Assembly (NCBI GenBank): GCA_029858425.1
Contig: JAOUFE010000006.1
Coordinates: 1 to 37,803 of the forward strand
Direction: 5' to 3'
From: Spirochaetia bacterium
GTDB taxonomy: Bacteria; Spirochaetota; Leptospiria; Turneriellales; JAOUFE01
Length of the DNA: 37,803 nt
This document shows, one piece after another, positions 1 to 9,764 of the stretch (the stretch's first letter is position 1; every line of letters begins with the position of its first letter). Position numbers and translations under genes: made by a program. A model generated the notes under the pieces. That model saw only the letters and a list, made by a program, of their open reading frames with translations, searched no databases and was not told the origin of the DNA.

Positions 1-163
1 AAAAGAACATGAAAAATATATCTTTTTTAATAATTTTTATTATTGCGAAATTATTTTTGTGAGGAGTTATTTTCATATACGGGGCAAAACCGGAGTGGTC
101 TATGTTTCCTTATAAAAATAGATAACCCCGGCAGTACCTCTTCCCTCTGGTTATTGTGAATTT

Positions 164-265
164 TTATTTTGATTTCTTTTTTTCTTTTTTTACAGTCTTT
201 TTTTCTTTCGCGGTTTTTACCGGTTTTTTCTTTACATCTTTTTTTGTACTTTTTTCTTTAGCCAT
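164..265 (-). CDS. Lysine-rich 33-residue peptide, histone H1 tail-like
   Basis: A 33-residue protein with 17 lysines, built from KK, EKK and KKP/KT units and no hydrophobic core. The start is chosen because ATG at 265 is preceded by AAAGGA with six bases of spacing; the reading frame is open further upstream to 406, but that part has no such site. Its composition resembles the C-terminal tails of bacterial histone H1-like proteins, which bind nucleic acid through lysines, and also resembles the tail of the receiver protein at 31101-31772 (shared KKPVK strings). Nucleic-acid binding is inferred from composition only. No neighbour gives a functional hint, because the window edge lies just downstream. 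Confidence 0.5.
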   Translation of the reverse strand: MAKEKSTKKDVKKKPVKTAKEKKTVKKEKKKSK

Positions 266-505
266 TTTATTTCCTTTAATGTTTAATATGGGATGTTTTC
301 TTGCGGATAACATCCTTGAAGTCCAATCATATTTTTTAGTACTCATGTCCAGCAATTTCCAGAATTTGATTCTGCCGTTGAATGCGCTATTGATCAATTT
401 CGTCACGAGTATCCTGTAATAACAGGTAAAATTATACCGGTTTTATCCAGCTTGATATCTCCATAAATAAATCTCAATGATTTTTTAACGTACAGGAGAA
501 AACGA

Positions 506-598
506 ATGGGGCGCCGAAGAACGGCGGTTTGTAAAGGCATTCTGTCGCGCTTTTTTCCAAACGCCGGTCGCAGGCAGGGGAAAGACTTTTCCCCTTAA
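506..598 (+). CDS. Possible 30-residue basic peptide
   Basis: A short frame starting MGRRRTAVCKG with a well-placed AGGAG eight bases before ATG. It ends in a small hairpin (GGGGAAA at 577-583 pairing with TTTCCCC at 588-594). The product is arginine-rich and matches nothing I recognise. It lies in the 420-655 gap upstream of the TPR gene, where the DNA is locally GC-richer than its surroundings. It could be a real small protein, a leader peptide, or chance; only the ribosome-binding site argues for it. Confidence 0.25.
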   Translation: MGRRRTAVCKGILSRFFPNAGRRQGKDFSP

Positions 599-655
599 AA
601 AAATACCTGCAAAAAAATTGTTGTCAATACATAAATCCATGCAAATTTCATCTCT

Positions 656-1477
656 ATGGAAACTGATCTGAACCAATTGTTTAATAAAGCTATAAAACAT
701 GAAAAAATGAAACAATGGAGCGATGCTTTGACCTGCTATAAAAGTATCCTGAAGGAAAATCCGTCTCATTTCGAATCATGGCTAAACCTTGGGGCGATTT
801 ATTTTCAGCTAAAAATGAACTCCAAAGCGATTGAATGTTATAATCAAAGTTTGAAAATCAGGGAAGACGATCGTGCATACTACAATCTTGGACTTATTTA
901 TTATAAATCCGCAGATTATGGTCTGGCCATTGATCAGTTCTTGAAAAGTATTCAGCGAAATCCGGATTTTCTTCAGGCCTATCTTATGTCCGGTTATTCA
1001 TACATTGAATTAAACTCCATGGATCATGCGGTCAGTATTTTAAAAGATGGACTAAGTCGAGATGTTAAAAGCGAATCTCTGCTTTTATGTCTCGCTATTG
1101 CATATTACACAGGCAAGAATTTAAAAATGGCATCTGCCGTTTTGGGGGAATTGCTTCAGTATAATGAAAACAATCTTACCGCACTAAAAATGAAGGCAAT
1201 GATTTCTATTGAAGGTAATGTAAACCGTGATTCGGTTGAAAGTTACAGAAGTTTGCTTATTAAGGACAATGTGATTTTTGAGATTGAGTCTATGATAAAT
1301 GAACCGAAAAACCGGATGGTTCATGATAAAATAATGTCCGTAAAAAATGAACTCATTCGGAAAAAAATAAAAACAAACCAGGATTATCTGGATCTGTCTC
1401 TAATTTCCATTTTCCTTGGGAATGGAAATGCGGCAATGAATTATCTATTGTATTCCATAAAAAACAATGAAACTTAG
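656..1477 (+). CDS. Tetratricopeptide repeat (TPR) protein
   Basis: A 273-residue protein with at least four TPR-type helical pairs in its first 150 residues. Examples are W-x-x-A-L-x-x-Y near residue 23, then S-W-L-N-L-G-A-I-Y, and Y-Y-N-L-G-L-I-Y. TPRs form scaffolds for protein-protein contact. There is no signal peptide, so a cytoplasmic location is expected. The C-terminal third (from about residue 185) is helical but not clearly TPR. ATG 656 lacks a convincing ribosome-binding site. The stop codon overlaps that of the convergent fapA-like gene by 4 bases. The interaction partner is unknown. Confidence 0.85.
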   Translation: METDLNQLFNKAIKHEKMKQWSDALTCYKSILKENPSHFESWLNLGAIYFQLKMNSKAIECYNQSLKIREDDRAYYNLGLIYYKSADYGLAIDQFLKSIQRNPDFLQAYLMSGYSYIELNSMDHAVSILKDGLSRDVKSESLLLCLAIAYYTGKNLKMASAVLGELLQYNENNLTALKMKAMISIEGNVNRDSVESYRSLLIKDNVIFEIESMINEPKNRMVHDKIMSVKNELIRKKIKTNQDYLDLSLISIFLGNGNAAMNYLLYSIKNNET

Positions 1478-3105
1478 GTACTGGTATTTTTTCCGAAACT
1501 GACGACTCTCTCTTTTACGCCATCGTATTTTTTTTGTAATATTATTATTTCCGGAGTAAAGTTATATTGATCGCCGCTTTTTTCCAGTTTTTCGAGGGCT
1601 GCCGAAGCTTTTCGTATCCATTCGTTCATCGTATTCATTTTTTCCAAAACCTGAAGAGCTGATTTCTTTTTATCTTCCGGAAGAGCGCTTATGAAATTAA
1701 GAGGATTTCTTAGAAAACTTGCAGAAAATGATTGTTTTACTTTTTCGTGTAGCAGGCGTTTTGCTTCTTCAAGGCGCATGAGTTCTCTTTTTCGTACCAT
1801 GATCTTGTCGTCTAACTCCTGATCTACCCCGCAAATCAGTTCTGTTGCGAGTCCGGATTTATTGCCTGCGATGTTGGCTTCAATTTTCTTTAGAGCTGTA
1901 GTTACTCCGCCGAGAATGACTCCTGTTTTTTGGGTAACTTGAATTGTACCATTGCATCTGACCCGGCTATGGTAGATAAAATCATCTACGATTAAATCTT
2001 TTTTTACGAATACGTCAGAGCTTTGAATAAATTTTGCATACATGTTCCCCATACATTGAATTTTATATCCTTCCTTGCTTAAAACGCCTGACATTAAATT
2101 CATATTATTTTTTGAAAAAAGGTGCGCGGCTTCAACGATCCCGTGAACCGTGATATTTCCAAAAGAAGTAACTGAAAAGCCATCGGAAATTTTTCCCCTG
2201 ATTTCAATATTTCCTGAAAATTCAATGTTGCCGGTATTGTAATCGATATCGCTTGGAATAATAAGCGTTTCATTTACATCTAATATATTATTCTTGATTT
2301 CGAGAAATCCGTTAATAAGAGATCTGACTACATTTTGATTTTCAGAATCCACATAAAGATTTTTTCCGGGAGCTGGACCCTTTACGGATTTAATAACGGC
2401 CATCCGCTGACCATAAACCGTAAAACCTTCTTTCCCTTCAGATCCTTTTACAAACTGTCCAACGATGTCCCCTTCAAATACTTCTTTGATCGATCCGCGC
2501 TCTTTATAGTCGATCGTGCCATCGTCTTTTAGTTTTCCAACGCTTTTTTCCAGCGATATGTTTGGAATAACATAATCTGCAAAAGCCATTTCCATGGCTC
2601 GTCCCTGGGCAATCAAAACAAACGCATTGCTGGTTTTTATGCATTCATCAAGATTTTTTTGAATTTGATATTGATCCAGGCTTGGAAATAATTTTAAATT
2701 TGTTATTATTTTCAGGATGTCGTCTATTTGGGGTATTTTTGCCTGCTCAAAACCGGGCAGGTATAAATGGGCTTTGGATTTGCTTTCATCAACCACAAGT
2801 GGGGGAATTACGACAAGATACCCCTTTAGCACTCCGGCAAAACCAAATATTTTTGCCATCAAGGTATTTCTCACGGAATCTTTGAAAACCGTATGCGAAT
2901 CAAAGTCTAACTTTTTTGAAGGCCCTTTTATGACCGGCATTTTATTTACTGATGGCTTTTCAGGATCAACCATTTGCGCAACAATAATATCACCGGGCAT
3001 TTTCAGGTTGTTTGGGTAGGGGATTGTTAATTGATAATTTCCGCTTTCAACGAAATATTCAAACGGCTTTTTATCTCCGTATGTTATGTAATACCAATCC
3101 TGCAA
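1474..3105 (-). CDS. FapA / DUF342 family protein
   Basis: A 543-residue protein of the FapA (DUF342) type. Residues about 150-330 contain the family's N-terminal region ending in a phrase like EGFTVYGQRMAVIKSVKGP. A repetitive beta-rich segment follows, with many G/N turns (GNIEFSGNIEIRGKISDG), as in polymer-forming cytoskeletal folds. A helical, coiled-coil-prone tail covers about residues 430-535. Family members are called flagellar assembly protein A in some bacteria, but the biochemical role is poorly defined. The start is TTG at 3105, supported by GAGG seven bases upstream; no ATG fits. It is convergent with the TPR gene and divergent from lptD. Confidence 0.8.
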   Translation of the reverse strand: MQDWYYITYGDKKPFEYFVESGNYQLTIPYPNNLKMPGDIIVAQMVDPEKPSVNKMPVIKGPSKKLDFDSHTVFKDSVRNTLMAKIFGFAGVLKGYLVVIPPLVVDESKSKAHLYLPGFEQAKIPQIDDILKIITNLKLFPSLDQYQIQKNLDECIKTSNAFVLIAQGRAMEMAFADYVIPNISLEKSVGKLKDDGTIDYKERGSIKEVFEGDIVGQFVKGSEGKEGFTVYGQRMAVIKSVKGPAPGKNLYVDSENQNVVRSLINGFLEIKNNILDVNETLIIPSDIDYNTGNIEFSGNIEIRGKISDGFSVTSFGNITVHGIVEAAHLFSKNNMNLMSGVLSKEGYKIQCMGNMYAKFIQSSDVFVKKDLIVDDFIYHSRVRCNGTIQVTQKTGVILGGVTTALKKIEANIAGNKSGLATELICGVDQELDDKIMVRKRELMRLEEAKRLLHEKVKQSFSASFLRNPLNFISALPEDKKKSALQVLEKMNTMNEWIRKASAALEKLEKSGDQYNFTPEIIILQKKYDGVKERVVSFGKNTST

Positions 3106-3251
3106 TGTATGACCTCGCTATAAACATTTTATTTTTTTTATATTAGGTAACATTTTATAATAATCCATATTATTACAAGAAGAAAATATTTACTTATTTA
3201 CTTTTCATTGCGTCATATCTTTATTTTTTGATACCAATATTGAAGTCATCC

Positions 3252-5852
3252 ATGCCAGTCCTTTATAAATCTAAAATCCGGTTGCTTGTTTTCTTTTTCT
3301 CTACGGCATTATTGGCACAAGTTCAACCTGCAGGAAAAGTTCCGCCCAAGAATGACTGGAAAGTTGAAAATTTCCAAAGTTTAACGGAGAATAAAGAATT
3401 TTCCGGGGTGGAACTGATACATGCCGAAGAAGGCAAATATCTGGGAGCCCAGAAAAGTAAAGAGGGCATTATCATTTTTCACGGAGGCATCAAATTAAAA
3501 ATAAATAATTATTATATTCTTGCAGACACAGTAAAAATCAATCCGGATACAGGCGAAATTCTTGCAGAAGGGAATTTAACTTTGACTGATGGAGTTCAAA
3601 CTCTTAAGGGAAGCCGGTTTTTATATGACAATGCTATTCAGGCTGGAGTTTTATATTCCCTTGAGGGGAAACTAAACCAGGAGAATCCAGGTAAAAAGAC
3701 GACTACAGGCGCGTCTTTGGAACAAGAATCATTAAAGCCATTGTATCTCATGGGCGATTATACCAAAATTTCTTCCATGGAAAACTTTTTAATTAGCGCC
3801 GCATTTTTAACTTCTTGTGAGGCTGAGAATCCTCACTATTACATAAAAGCTCAAAAAATCTGGATACAGCCAGATAATCGTTTCGTTATTCTTGGAGCCA
3901 TTTATTATGCAGGAGGTATTCCCGTATTTTATTTTCCCTTTATTTTTGAAACAGACTTTGGCACAGGTATAAGAACCCTCTTTGGTAGCAGTACAGCTAA
4001 GGGATTCTATTTGCAAAATTCATTTTTTTACGGGTTCTCGAGAAGTGCCATACTACCTGAAAGCTCCATACTTATGTTTGACTTTTATCAGTATGATGGT
4101 TTGTATCTGGGTACTTTTCTTCATAAAAAAACCAGCGACCTGGGTTATGGAATATCACTTGGGATTGCTTCTCATATGGGCAAAATGATTACAAAAACCG
4201 GTGAAGGTTCCTCAAATTCAGGGCAGATCATTACCAATAATATTATAAATCCAGACGGATCTATTGAGCACCTGCCTCTCGAATATGAAATCAATGCCGA
4301 AATAAATAAGAGCTGGAATCAATCTTTTCAAAAAGATGCCAAATCGCAGATAAAAATAAATTTTCAGCAGTACAGTAGCAACGATTTTGAGGTTTTCTTT
4401 AAAAACCGTAAAATTCCGATGAATACATTGGATTCTATTGCCCTTCAAAATGATCCAGCCTCATTGATCGGTGTTCGAGATAGACTGGATTGGTCAGCTA
4501 TTTATTCAGAGGACTGGCTGGACAATCACTTTACACTGGCAGTTTCCAAGCTGTGGAAATGGAATATACTTCCGCAGATAAAAAATTCTTTTGGTTATTA
4601 TCCGGATTCGGATGTTTTTCCAGGTATTACATTTTCAAAATCTTTTTATGTTGTTAAGCCTGCCGGGGCAATGTTCCAGGGAATTCAAAATAGAACCGAC
4701 TTGTCTACCGGAATCAGTCATGTATATTCCAATACTCCGACAAAAGAACAATATTTAAATAATGATAATATTTTTCATACGGTAAATTCTTTGAATATTA
4801 CGAATGGATTTTATGCCTTTTTCCCTTTGCACAATTTATTGAACTTTCAGCCTTCGGTTGGCTATGGAATTACAACTACATCTTATAATGCCGAGACGCC
4901 TGTAGAAACGAAAGAAAATGCAATAAAAAGCTATCAATATGTTTATTCTCAAAATAGTTTGCTTCTTGGTCCTACATTTTTCAGATCCAGTATAAATTAT
5001 TCTTTGCGGTATGCTACAGTACAAAAAATTCCAGATCCATATTTTGGAGCTTTTCGGGAAAACAAAATTTCCATGTCTATTTCTTCCGATCTGGCTCCCT
5101 ATGGCGTTATTTCTCTTGGGACGGCGCGCGATATGCGCCAGTTTCCTGGTAAAAGTTCAGAAATAGATCACTGGGATCCAGTTTCAGCCAACGTTGATTT
5201 TGACGTTGATTTTATAAATAACGATAATTTATTTTTTCCAGCGGCATCCAGGCCAGACAACTTTTTTTTTGGAATGGGGGCTGGAGATACTTTTTATTAT
5301 AATATTCGTTATAATGCGCCGGGGCAAAATATTTTTGATTTATATTTGCAGGCAGGAGGCTATCAGTTCTTTTTTCTTGACAGAATTCAAAAAATCAGGG
5401 CGGGCATCGCATGGTCGCATGATTTTTTAAATTACAATAATACCAACTTCAGGTTATATCTGGAAGCAAGTGTCTATTTGTTTAAATACTGGCAGTTATC
5501 ATTTTCCATAAGTGGACTTGCATACAAGCTTGGAACCCAGAACAAGCCATACTTGAATCTTTCAAATATATTGAATTTTGAAAAAACTCCGTTTTATCTG
5601 GATCAGATGAGTCTATCTCTGGAGCATGATATTCATGACTTGACGATTCAATTATCCTATGCTTTAAAACAAAGCTGGATTCCATTTTACATTATTGCCG
5701 GGAATTACACCAACTATGCCGGATTTTATGAAAGTCAGATTCTCCTGGTTTTTAGTTTGAAGGGCTTTAAAGGCAATAATTCATGGTCAAATCCAATTTC
5801 TTCCAACGATAACCCAAGACAAAAGCCAGGAAATTATGGTCTGAGTCAATAA
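3252..5852 (+). CDS. lptD: LPS-assembly outer-membrane protein LptD (OstA)
   Basis: About 866 residues. A signal peptide (basic start, then LLVFFFSTALLAQ) is followed by an OstA/LptA-like jelly-roll domain from about residue 50 to 150 (EGIIIFHGGIKLKI...ILADTVKI...GEILAEGN). A long beta-rich region then contains the LptD-type stretch SCEAENPHYYIKAQKIWI and IPVFYFPF. LptD is the outer-membrane barrel that places LPS in the outer leaflet. I prefer ATG 3252 over TTG 3228: it gives a cleaner signal peptide, and a weak promoter (TTTACT 3197-3202, 17 bases, TTTATT 3220-3225) would start transcription near 3232. The 3' end overlaps nadC by 7 bases, convergently. LptE and other Lpt genes are not in the window. 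Confidence 0.85.
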   Translation: MPVLYKSKIRLLVFFFSTALLAQVQPAGKVPPKNDWKVENFQSLTENKEFSGVELIHAEEGKYLGAQKSKEGIIIFHGGIKLKINNYYILADTVKINPDTGEILAEGNLTLTDGVQTLKGSRFLYDNAIQAGVLYSLEGKLNQENPGKKTTTGASLEQESLKPLYLMGDYTKISSMENFLISAAFLTSCEAENPHYYIKAQKIWIQPDNRFVILGAIYYAGGIPVFYFPFIFETDFGTGIRTLFGSSTAKGFYLQNSFFYGFSRSAILPESSILMFDFYQYDGLYLGTFLHKKTSDLGYGISLGIASHMGKMITKTGEGSSNSGQIITNNIINPDGSIEHLPLEYEINAEINKSWNQSFQKDAKSQIKINFQQYSSNDFEVFFKNRKIPMNTLDSIALQNDPASLIGVRDRLDWSAIYSEDWLDNHFTLAVSKLWKWNILPQIKNSFGYYPDSDVFPGITFSKSFYVVKPAGAMFQGIQNRTDLSTGISHVYSNTPTKEQYLNNDNIFHTVNSLNITNGFYAFFPLHNLLNFQPSVGYGITTTSYNAETPVETKENAIKSYQYVYSQNSLLLGPTFFRSSINYSLRYATVQKIPDPYFGAFRENKISMSISSDLAPYGVISLGTARDMRQFPGKSSEIDHWDPVSANVDFDVDFINNDNLFFPAASRPDNFFFGMGAGDTFYYNIRYNAPGQNIFDLYLQAGGYQFFFLDRIQKIRAGIAWSHDFLNYNNTNFRLYLEASVYLFKYWQLSFSISGLAYKLGTQNKPYLNLSNILNFEKTPFYLDQMSLSLEHDIHDLTIQLSYALKQSWIPFYIIAGNYTNYAGFYESQILLVFSLKGFKGNNSWSNPISSNDNPRQKPGNYGLSQ

Positions 5853-6748
5853 CCCTCAATTTCCAGGCTAAAATCAAAAGGCCTGATATGGTTTGTAAGC
5901 GATCCCATGCTTACATAGTCCACCCCGGTATCTGCCAAAAGATGAATATTTTCCAAACTGTATCCTCCTGAGGCCTCGCAAATAATCGCGGTATGATTTG
6001 TATTATTGAAATTTTTTATGGCGCCTGCACAGATTTTTACCTGAACAGGGGACATGTTATCTAAAAGTATCATGTCGGGTTTTTCAGAAAGCGCGTCTTG
6101 CAGTTGAGGCATGTTTTCAACTTCGACCTCGCATTTTTTATCAGGATATCTACTGCGGAACATTTGCAGAGCTTTTTTAACGCCGCCGGCTGCTGCAATA
6201 TGATTATCCTTGATTAAACCCATTTCGGATAAATTGATTCTGTGATTCATGCCTCCGCCAATATTTACCGCGTATTTGGACAGTATCCGGTAACCGGGAA
6301 GAGTTTTTCTTGTGTCCAGAGGTAATATTCCCCAGGGACGTAATATTTCCAGAGCCTGGCGGACATGGCTGGCGATTCCCGACATAAATGACAGAAAATT
6401 CAGGGCTATTCTTTCTGAGCGTAAAATACTTTGTATGTTTCCGGAAATTTCAGCAACGCTATCTCCAAAATTCAAATCATCTCCTTCGGAGTATCGAAAT
6501 TTTATTTGGACAAGTTGATCTACTGTTCTCAAGACATCGGAAAATACCTGGCTGCCGCATAGTATTCCTTTATCTTTTGAAATGAGAATCGCGTTGGTTT
6601 TTTTACTCTCAGGAAATATTGAATTTGTCGAGATATCCCTTTTTATATCATCTTCCTCAATGGCAAGTTCAATTAAATTTTGATAATTCTTTTTGTCAAT
6701 GGTTTTTACAGCCTGTATATAAGCCCTGTCATTTTGTTCTGACTTCAT
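5846..6748 (-). CDS. nadC: Nicotinate-nucleotide pyrophosphorylase (quinolinate phosphoribosyltransferase)
   Basis: A 300-residue enzyme converting quinolinate and PRPP to nicotinate mononucleotide, CO2 and pyrophosphate in de novo NAD synthesis. It carries the family signatures: SERIALNFLSFMSGIA, then DTRKTLPGYRILSKYAVNIGGG and HRINLSEMGLIKDNHI, then EVEVEN and LLDNMSP, with SGGYSLENI and GVDYVSMGSLTNH near the C-terminus. The length matches the family. It is the last gene of a tight reverse-strand cluster with the TtcA-like gene (19 bases between) and the helicase. nadB, from the same pathway, lies 23 kb away on the same strand rather than alongside. nadA is not present. Confidence 0.96.
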   Translation of the reverse strand: MKSEQNDRAYIQAVKTIDKKNYQNLIELAIEEDDIKRDISTNSIFPESKKTNAILISKDKGILCGSQVFSDVLRTVDQLVQIKFRYSEGDDLNFGDSVAEISGNIQSILRSERIALNFLSFMSGIASHVRQALEILRPWGILPLDTRKTLPGYRILSKYAVNIGGGMNHRINLSEMGLIKDNHIAAAGGVKKALQMFRSRYPDKKCEVEVENMPQLQDALSEKPDMILLDNMSPVQVKICAGAIKNFNNTNHTAIICEASGGYSLENIHLLADTGVDYVSMGSLTNHIRPFDFSLEIEGY

Positions 6749-6767
6749 TATGGTTCATCCAGCGGTT

Positions 6768-7556
6768 TTACGGCTTTTCCTCAATTATTTCTTTCTGAAT
6801 GAAAGATTCGGATATCCATTTGTTATCCCAAAGATGTCTCGGTTGAACATTTTTTAATGCATTTTTCATAGAGGCTTTAATATTTGGATTTTGCAGCGTC
6901 TCATGGTTTAAAAATTCTTTCATTCGTTTGCGCTGCAGTTTTTCCTGGGTACCGCACACGGTGCAGGGTATTATGGGTAATTTCATTGCAGAAGCGGTTT
7001 CTATAATATCTTTTTCGTTGACTTCAATCAAGGGTCTGATGACCGTATTTTGTCCATCATCGCTGACCAATTTTGGCGGAATTGCGGCAAGTCTGCCATT
7101 GTAAAATAAATTCATCATAAGCGTTTCGGCAGCATCATCTGCATGATGTCCCAGGGCTATTTTCGTTGCCTTTAATCTTTTTGCCTCTGAATATAAAATT
7201 CCACGGCGGATTCTTGAACACAAAAAACAAGGGGTTTGATCCGGATCCAGTTTTTCCTTTAGAACAGAAAAAATATCGTAGCTGCCAATTTCATATTCAA
7301 TTCCCATGAGTTTATAATGATCTTCAAGAATACTCTTGTTAAAATCAGGCTGCCCCTGATCCAGAGTGTAGGCAAAAATATCAAAAGGAACAGGTGATTT
7401 GTTTCGGAGAATTTGCAAAATGGAAAGCATTGTCAGGGAATCCTTGCCACCCGAAATAGCCACCATCACACGATCATTTTTTTCAATTAAACCGTATTCA
7501 AAATTTGTTTTTCCTACAGTTTTAACCAATTTTTTTATCGATCTGGAGGGAATCAT
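6768..7556 (-). CDS. TtcA-family tRNA 2-thiolation enzyme (PP-loop ATPase)
   Basis: A 262-residue N-type ATP pyrophosphatase. The PP-loop SGGKDSLTML is near residue 35. A CxxC (TPCFLCSRIRRG) and a second CxxC (IPCTVCG) sit at the spacing used by TtcA/TtuA-type enzymes to hold an Fe-S cluster, and GHHADDAAETLMMN lies between them. TtcA thiolates cytidine 32 of tRNA. The match is to the TtcA group, but exact substrate specificity is inferred. The start ATG is 6 bases after the helicase stop, so the two are probably co-translated. Confidence 0.85.
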   Translation of the reverse strand: MIPSRSIKKLVKTVGKTNFEYGLIEKNDRVMVAISGGKDSLTMLSILQILRNKSPVPFDIFAYTLDQGQPDFNKSILEDHYKLMGIEYEIGSYDIFSVLKEKLDPDQTPCFLCSRIRRGILYSEAKRLKATKIALGHHADDAAETLMMNLFYNGRLAAIPPKLVSDDGQNTVIRPLIEVNEKDIIETASAMKLPIIPCTVCGTQEKLQRKRMKEFLNHETLQNPNIKASMKNALKNVQPRHLWDNKWISESFIQKEIIEEKP

Positions 7557-7562
7557 ACCTGT

Positions 7563-9056
7563 TCAATATTTTTTTTTAGAGCTGGATGGACTTTTTTTCC
7601 CTTGACCCTTCCAGGATTTGCTTTTTTGGCTAAATCCACCTTTTCCTGAAGACCCGCCCTTTCGAAAGGGTTTTCCTCCTCCGAAACTTCGATTACCTCC
7701 GGAGCGACTCTCATCGCGAGAATGTTTATCGGGAGCTTTGATGGAATGGCCATTTTTGTAAAAATCTAAAAAGGGCTTTAGCTCAATCGTTAAAAATCGT
7801 TGAATAATTTCATCTTTATCCAGATTTTCCAGTTTTTTATAAAATTCATTCATATGGGGGGAAAGATGTTTGTGATCAACTTCCAGGCCTTCAATGCGCC
7901 GGGCAAGACTGGCAATTCTGCTTTCTAAAATCTGGGATGCTTCGGGAATTGGGGCTTCGGTAAATTGTTGTTCAATAATTTTTTCGATGCGTTTTATTTT
8001 TCCAATATCCCGGGGGCTGATAATGGCAATAGAAGTTCCGGTCGCGTCCTTACGGCCAGTTCGCCCGCTTCTGTGAGTGTAAAGTTCCAGCTCTTCCGGC
8101 AAATTATAATGAATAATATGAGTTAGATTTGTAACATCCAGGCCTCGAGCGGCAACATCGGTTGCCACCAGAATTTGAAGATTTTTATGTCTAAATTTAC
8201 TCATGACACTTTCGCGTTGGGCATGGGAAAGATCTCCATGCAGAGCATCTACATCATATCCGTCTTTCATGAGCAAATCTGCCGTATCCTTGGTCTCATG
8301 CCGGGTTCTGCAGAAAATAATACCGTAAATATCCGCGTTTAAATCCAGAATTCTTTTTAAAATGGCATATTTGTCTTTAATATGCGCAAGGTAGTACATG
8401 TGTCGTATATTTTTTGACCCAACATTTTTTTTCCCAACTGTAATTTCCAGAGGGTCAACCATATAATCCATGGCAATATTGGCGATTTCTTTTGACATGG
8501 TTGCCGAAAACAACAATGTATTTTTTTGCTTTGGCGTTTCGCTTAATATGGAGTTTAAATCTTCCTGAAAACCCATATTGAGCATTTCATCGGCCTCATC
8601 AAGAACTACTGTTTTTATACCGCCAAGATCCACTTTTTTTCGTCGAATGATATCCTGCATTCTGCCTGGAGTTGCAACGATCAAATGGGTTCCTCTTTTT
8701 AGGCTTTTTATCTGACTGTCGATATTGGCGCCTCCGTAAATTGCGGTCAAATGAATTTCTGGCATATATTTGCAAAATTTTTCCAGCTCAGTTGCAATTT
8801 GAACACATAGTTCGCGAGTTGGACATAAAATTAAGTATTGAGGAGTTTTGCCATGAGGCTCGGCATTTTGCAAAAGAGGAATTCCAAATGCGGCAGTTTT
8901 TCCCGTTCCGGTTTGAGCAAGGGCTATTAAGTCGCGCTTATGCTCCAGCAAAAAGGGAATTGATTTTTCCTGGATGGGCGTGGCTTTTTCAAATCCCATC
9001 TCTTGAATTCCTTTCAATAATTTCGGATTGAGACCATAACTTTCAAATTTATTCAT
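7563..9056 (-). CDS. DEAD-box ATP-dependent RNA helicase
   Basis: A 497-residue helicase with all core motifs in order: Q motif region, AQTGTGKTAAFG, PTRELC, TPGR, DEAD, SAT, then domain 2 with ATDVAARGLD and HRSGRTGR. The tail after about residue 440 is rich in Gly, Ser, Lys and Arg (SGGNRSFGGGKPFRKGG), a low-complexity RNA-binding extension common in RhlE/DeaD-type proteins. It probably remodels RNA, for example in ribosome assembly or cold adaptation. ATG 9056 has AAGGA about seven bases upstream. First gene of the helicase-ttcA-nadC cluster. Confidence 0.93.
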   Translation of the reverse strand: MNKFESYGLNPKLLKGIQEMGFEKATPIQEKSIPFLLEHKRDLIALAQTGTGKTAAFGIPLLQNAEPHGKTPQYLILCPTRELCVQIATELEKFCKYMPEIHLTAIYGGANIDSQIKSLKRGTHLIVATPGRMQDIIRRKKVDLGGIKTVVLDEADEMLNMGFQEDLNSILSETPKQKNTLLFSATMSKEIANIAMDYMVDPLEITVGKKNVGSKNIRHMYYLAHIKDKYAILKRILDLNADIYGIIFCRTRHETKDTADLLMKDGYDVDALHGDLSHAQRESVMSKFRHKNLQILVATDVAARGLDVTNLTHIIHYNLPEELELYTHRSGRTGRKDATGTSIAIISPRDIGKIKRIEKIIEQQFTEAPIPEASQILESRIASLARRIEGLEVDHKHLSPHMNEFYKKLENLDKDEIIQRFLTIELKPFLDFYKNGHSIKAPDKHSRDESRSGGNRSFGGGKPFRKGGSSGKGGFSQKSKSWKGQGKKSPSSSKKKY

Positions 9057-9360
9057 ACATTGTTCCTTATTAGAATAGAAAAAAATCTCGCTTTATTTCC
9101 GGGATTTCCCTGTTCATTGCCAATTTTACATAAAAGGAGTTAGACAACTAATACGTTCATCCGGGATATTTTTTGTAGAACCAGAAAATATTGTTTTTCA
9201 ATATCGGAGCCATGCCATGAGCAGAAGAATTTTTCAACATTTATGATTTATAGACATATCAAATGATACATTCTATTGAATACATAAATAATGGAGATGT
9301 GGTGTCAAGTTAAATGCCCGGGGCTGCTAAGTAAATATTTTTATGTTTTTGAAATAAAGC

Positions 9361-9474
9361 GCCTGGACTGGACTCAAAAATTATTCCCATCAATGAGAAG
9401 TTTTTGCACGCTTCGCGCAGAAACTGCAAAATCCCGCTCGAATGGGTTGAATTTTAAGTTCATGCCTGAACTCT
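9361..9474. repeat. Dispersed palindromic repeat, copy 1 (divergent)
   Basis: An imperfect palindrome whose arms share the outer motif of the other copies (GGACTCAAAAATTATTCCCAT on the left against rc GCATGAACTTAAAATTCAAC on the right). The centre GCACGCTTCGCGCAG is the GCGCGAAGCGC-type loop read from the other strand. It is the most divergent member of the family. No transposase frame lies inside or beside it. Confidence 0.55.
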
Positions 9475-9544
9475 AAACTTGGCCGTTAAAAGCAGATAAT
9501 CCCATTTAAGGACATTGTCAGCCTCCAGGCCAAAGGCTAAATGA

Positions 9545-9654
9545 TTTAAATTAGTGCGTTTTTGGGGCGCTTCGCGTCCCAAAAACGCGCATTTTAATAC
9601 ATTTTGATCTGACTATTGAGGTTCATGCCCAAGCTCAAGGCTAAATGATAATTT
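9545..9654. repeat. Dispersed palindromic repeat, copy 2 (left arm partly lost)
   Basis: The inner stem GTGCG(TTTTTGGG)/(CCCAAAAA)CGCGC and right arm ATTTTAATACATTTTGATCTGAC...GGTTCATGCCCAAGCTC match the copy at 31984-32111 closely. The left outer arm has been replaced. A 13-base direct repeat AAGGCTAAATGAT at 9533-9545 and 9637-9649 brackets what remains, which could mark a rearrangement or insertion. Confidence 0.65.
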
Positions 9655-9764
9655 TTATGGATTTATTCAAAAAATATCGACAACTTATCGAATATTATAT
9701 TATATGTAGAATTAGAAGATGTATAAATACATTGTTCAAGTCTAAAGGGAATTGAGGTAAAAAT

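Larger units (their letters stand above)
9057..9764. other. Intergenic region with no long gene, carrying two palindromic repeats
   Basis: About 700 bases between the divergent helicase gene and the small gene at 9765. The first 300 bases are AT-rich and hold nothing I can identify. The remainder contains two copies of the dispersed palindromic repeat (9361-9474 and 9545-9654). No convincing protein-coding frame with a ribosome-binding site was found. Confidence 0.6.

Noticed and set aside
10-63. 17-codon hydrophobic frame MKNISFLIIFIIAKLFL near the left edge.
   Set aside because: Too short to judge and no ribosome-binding site is visible within the window.
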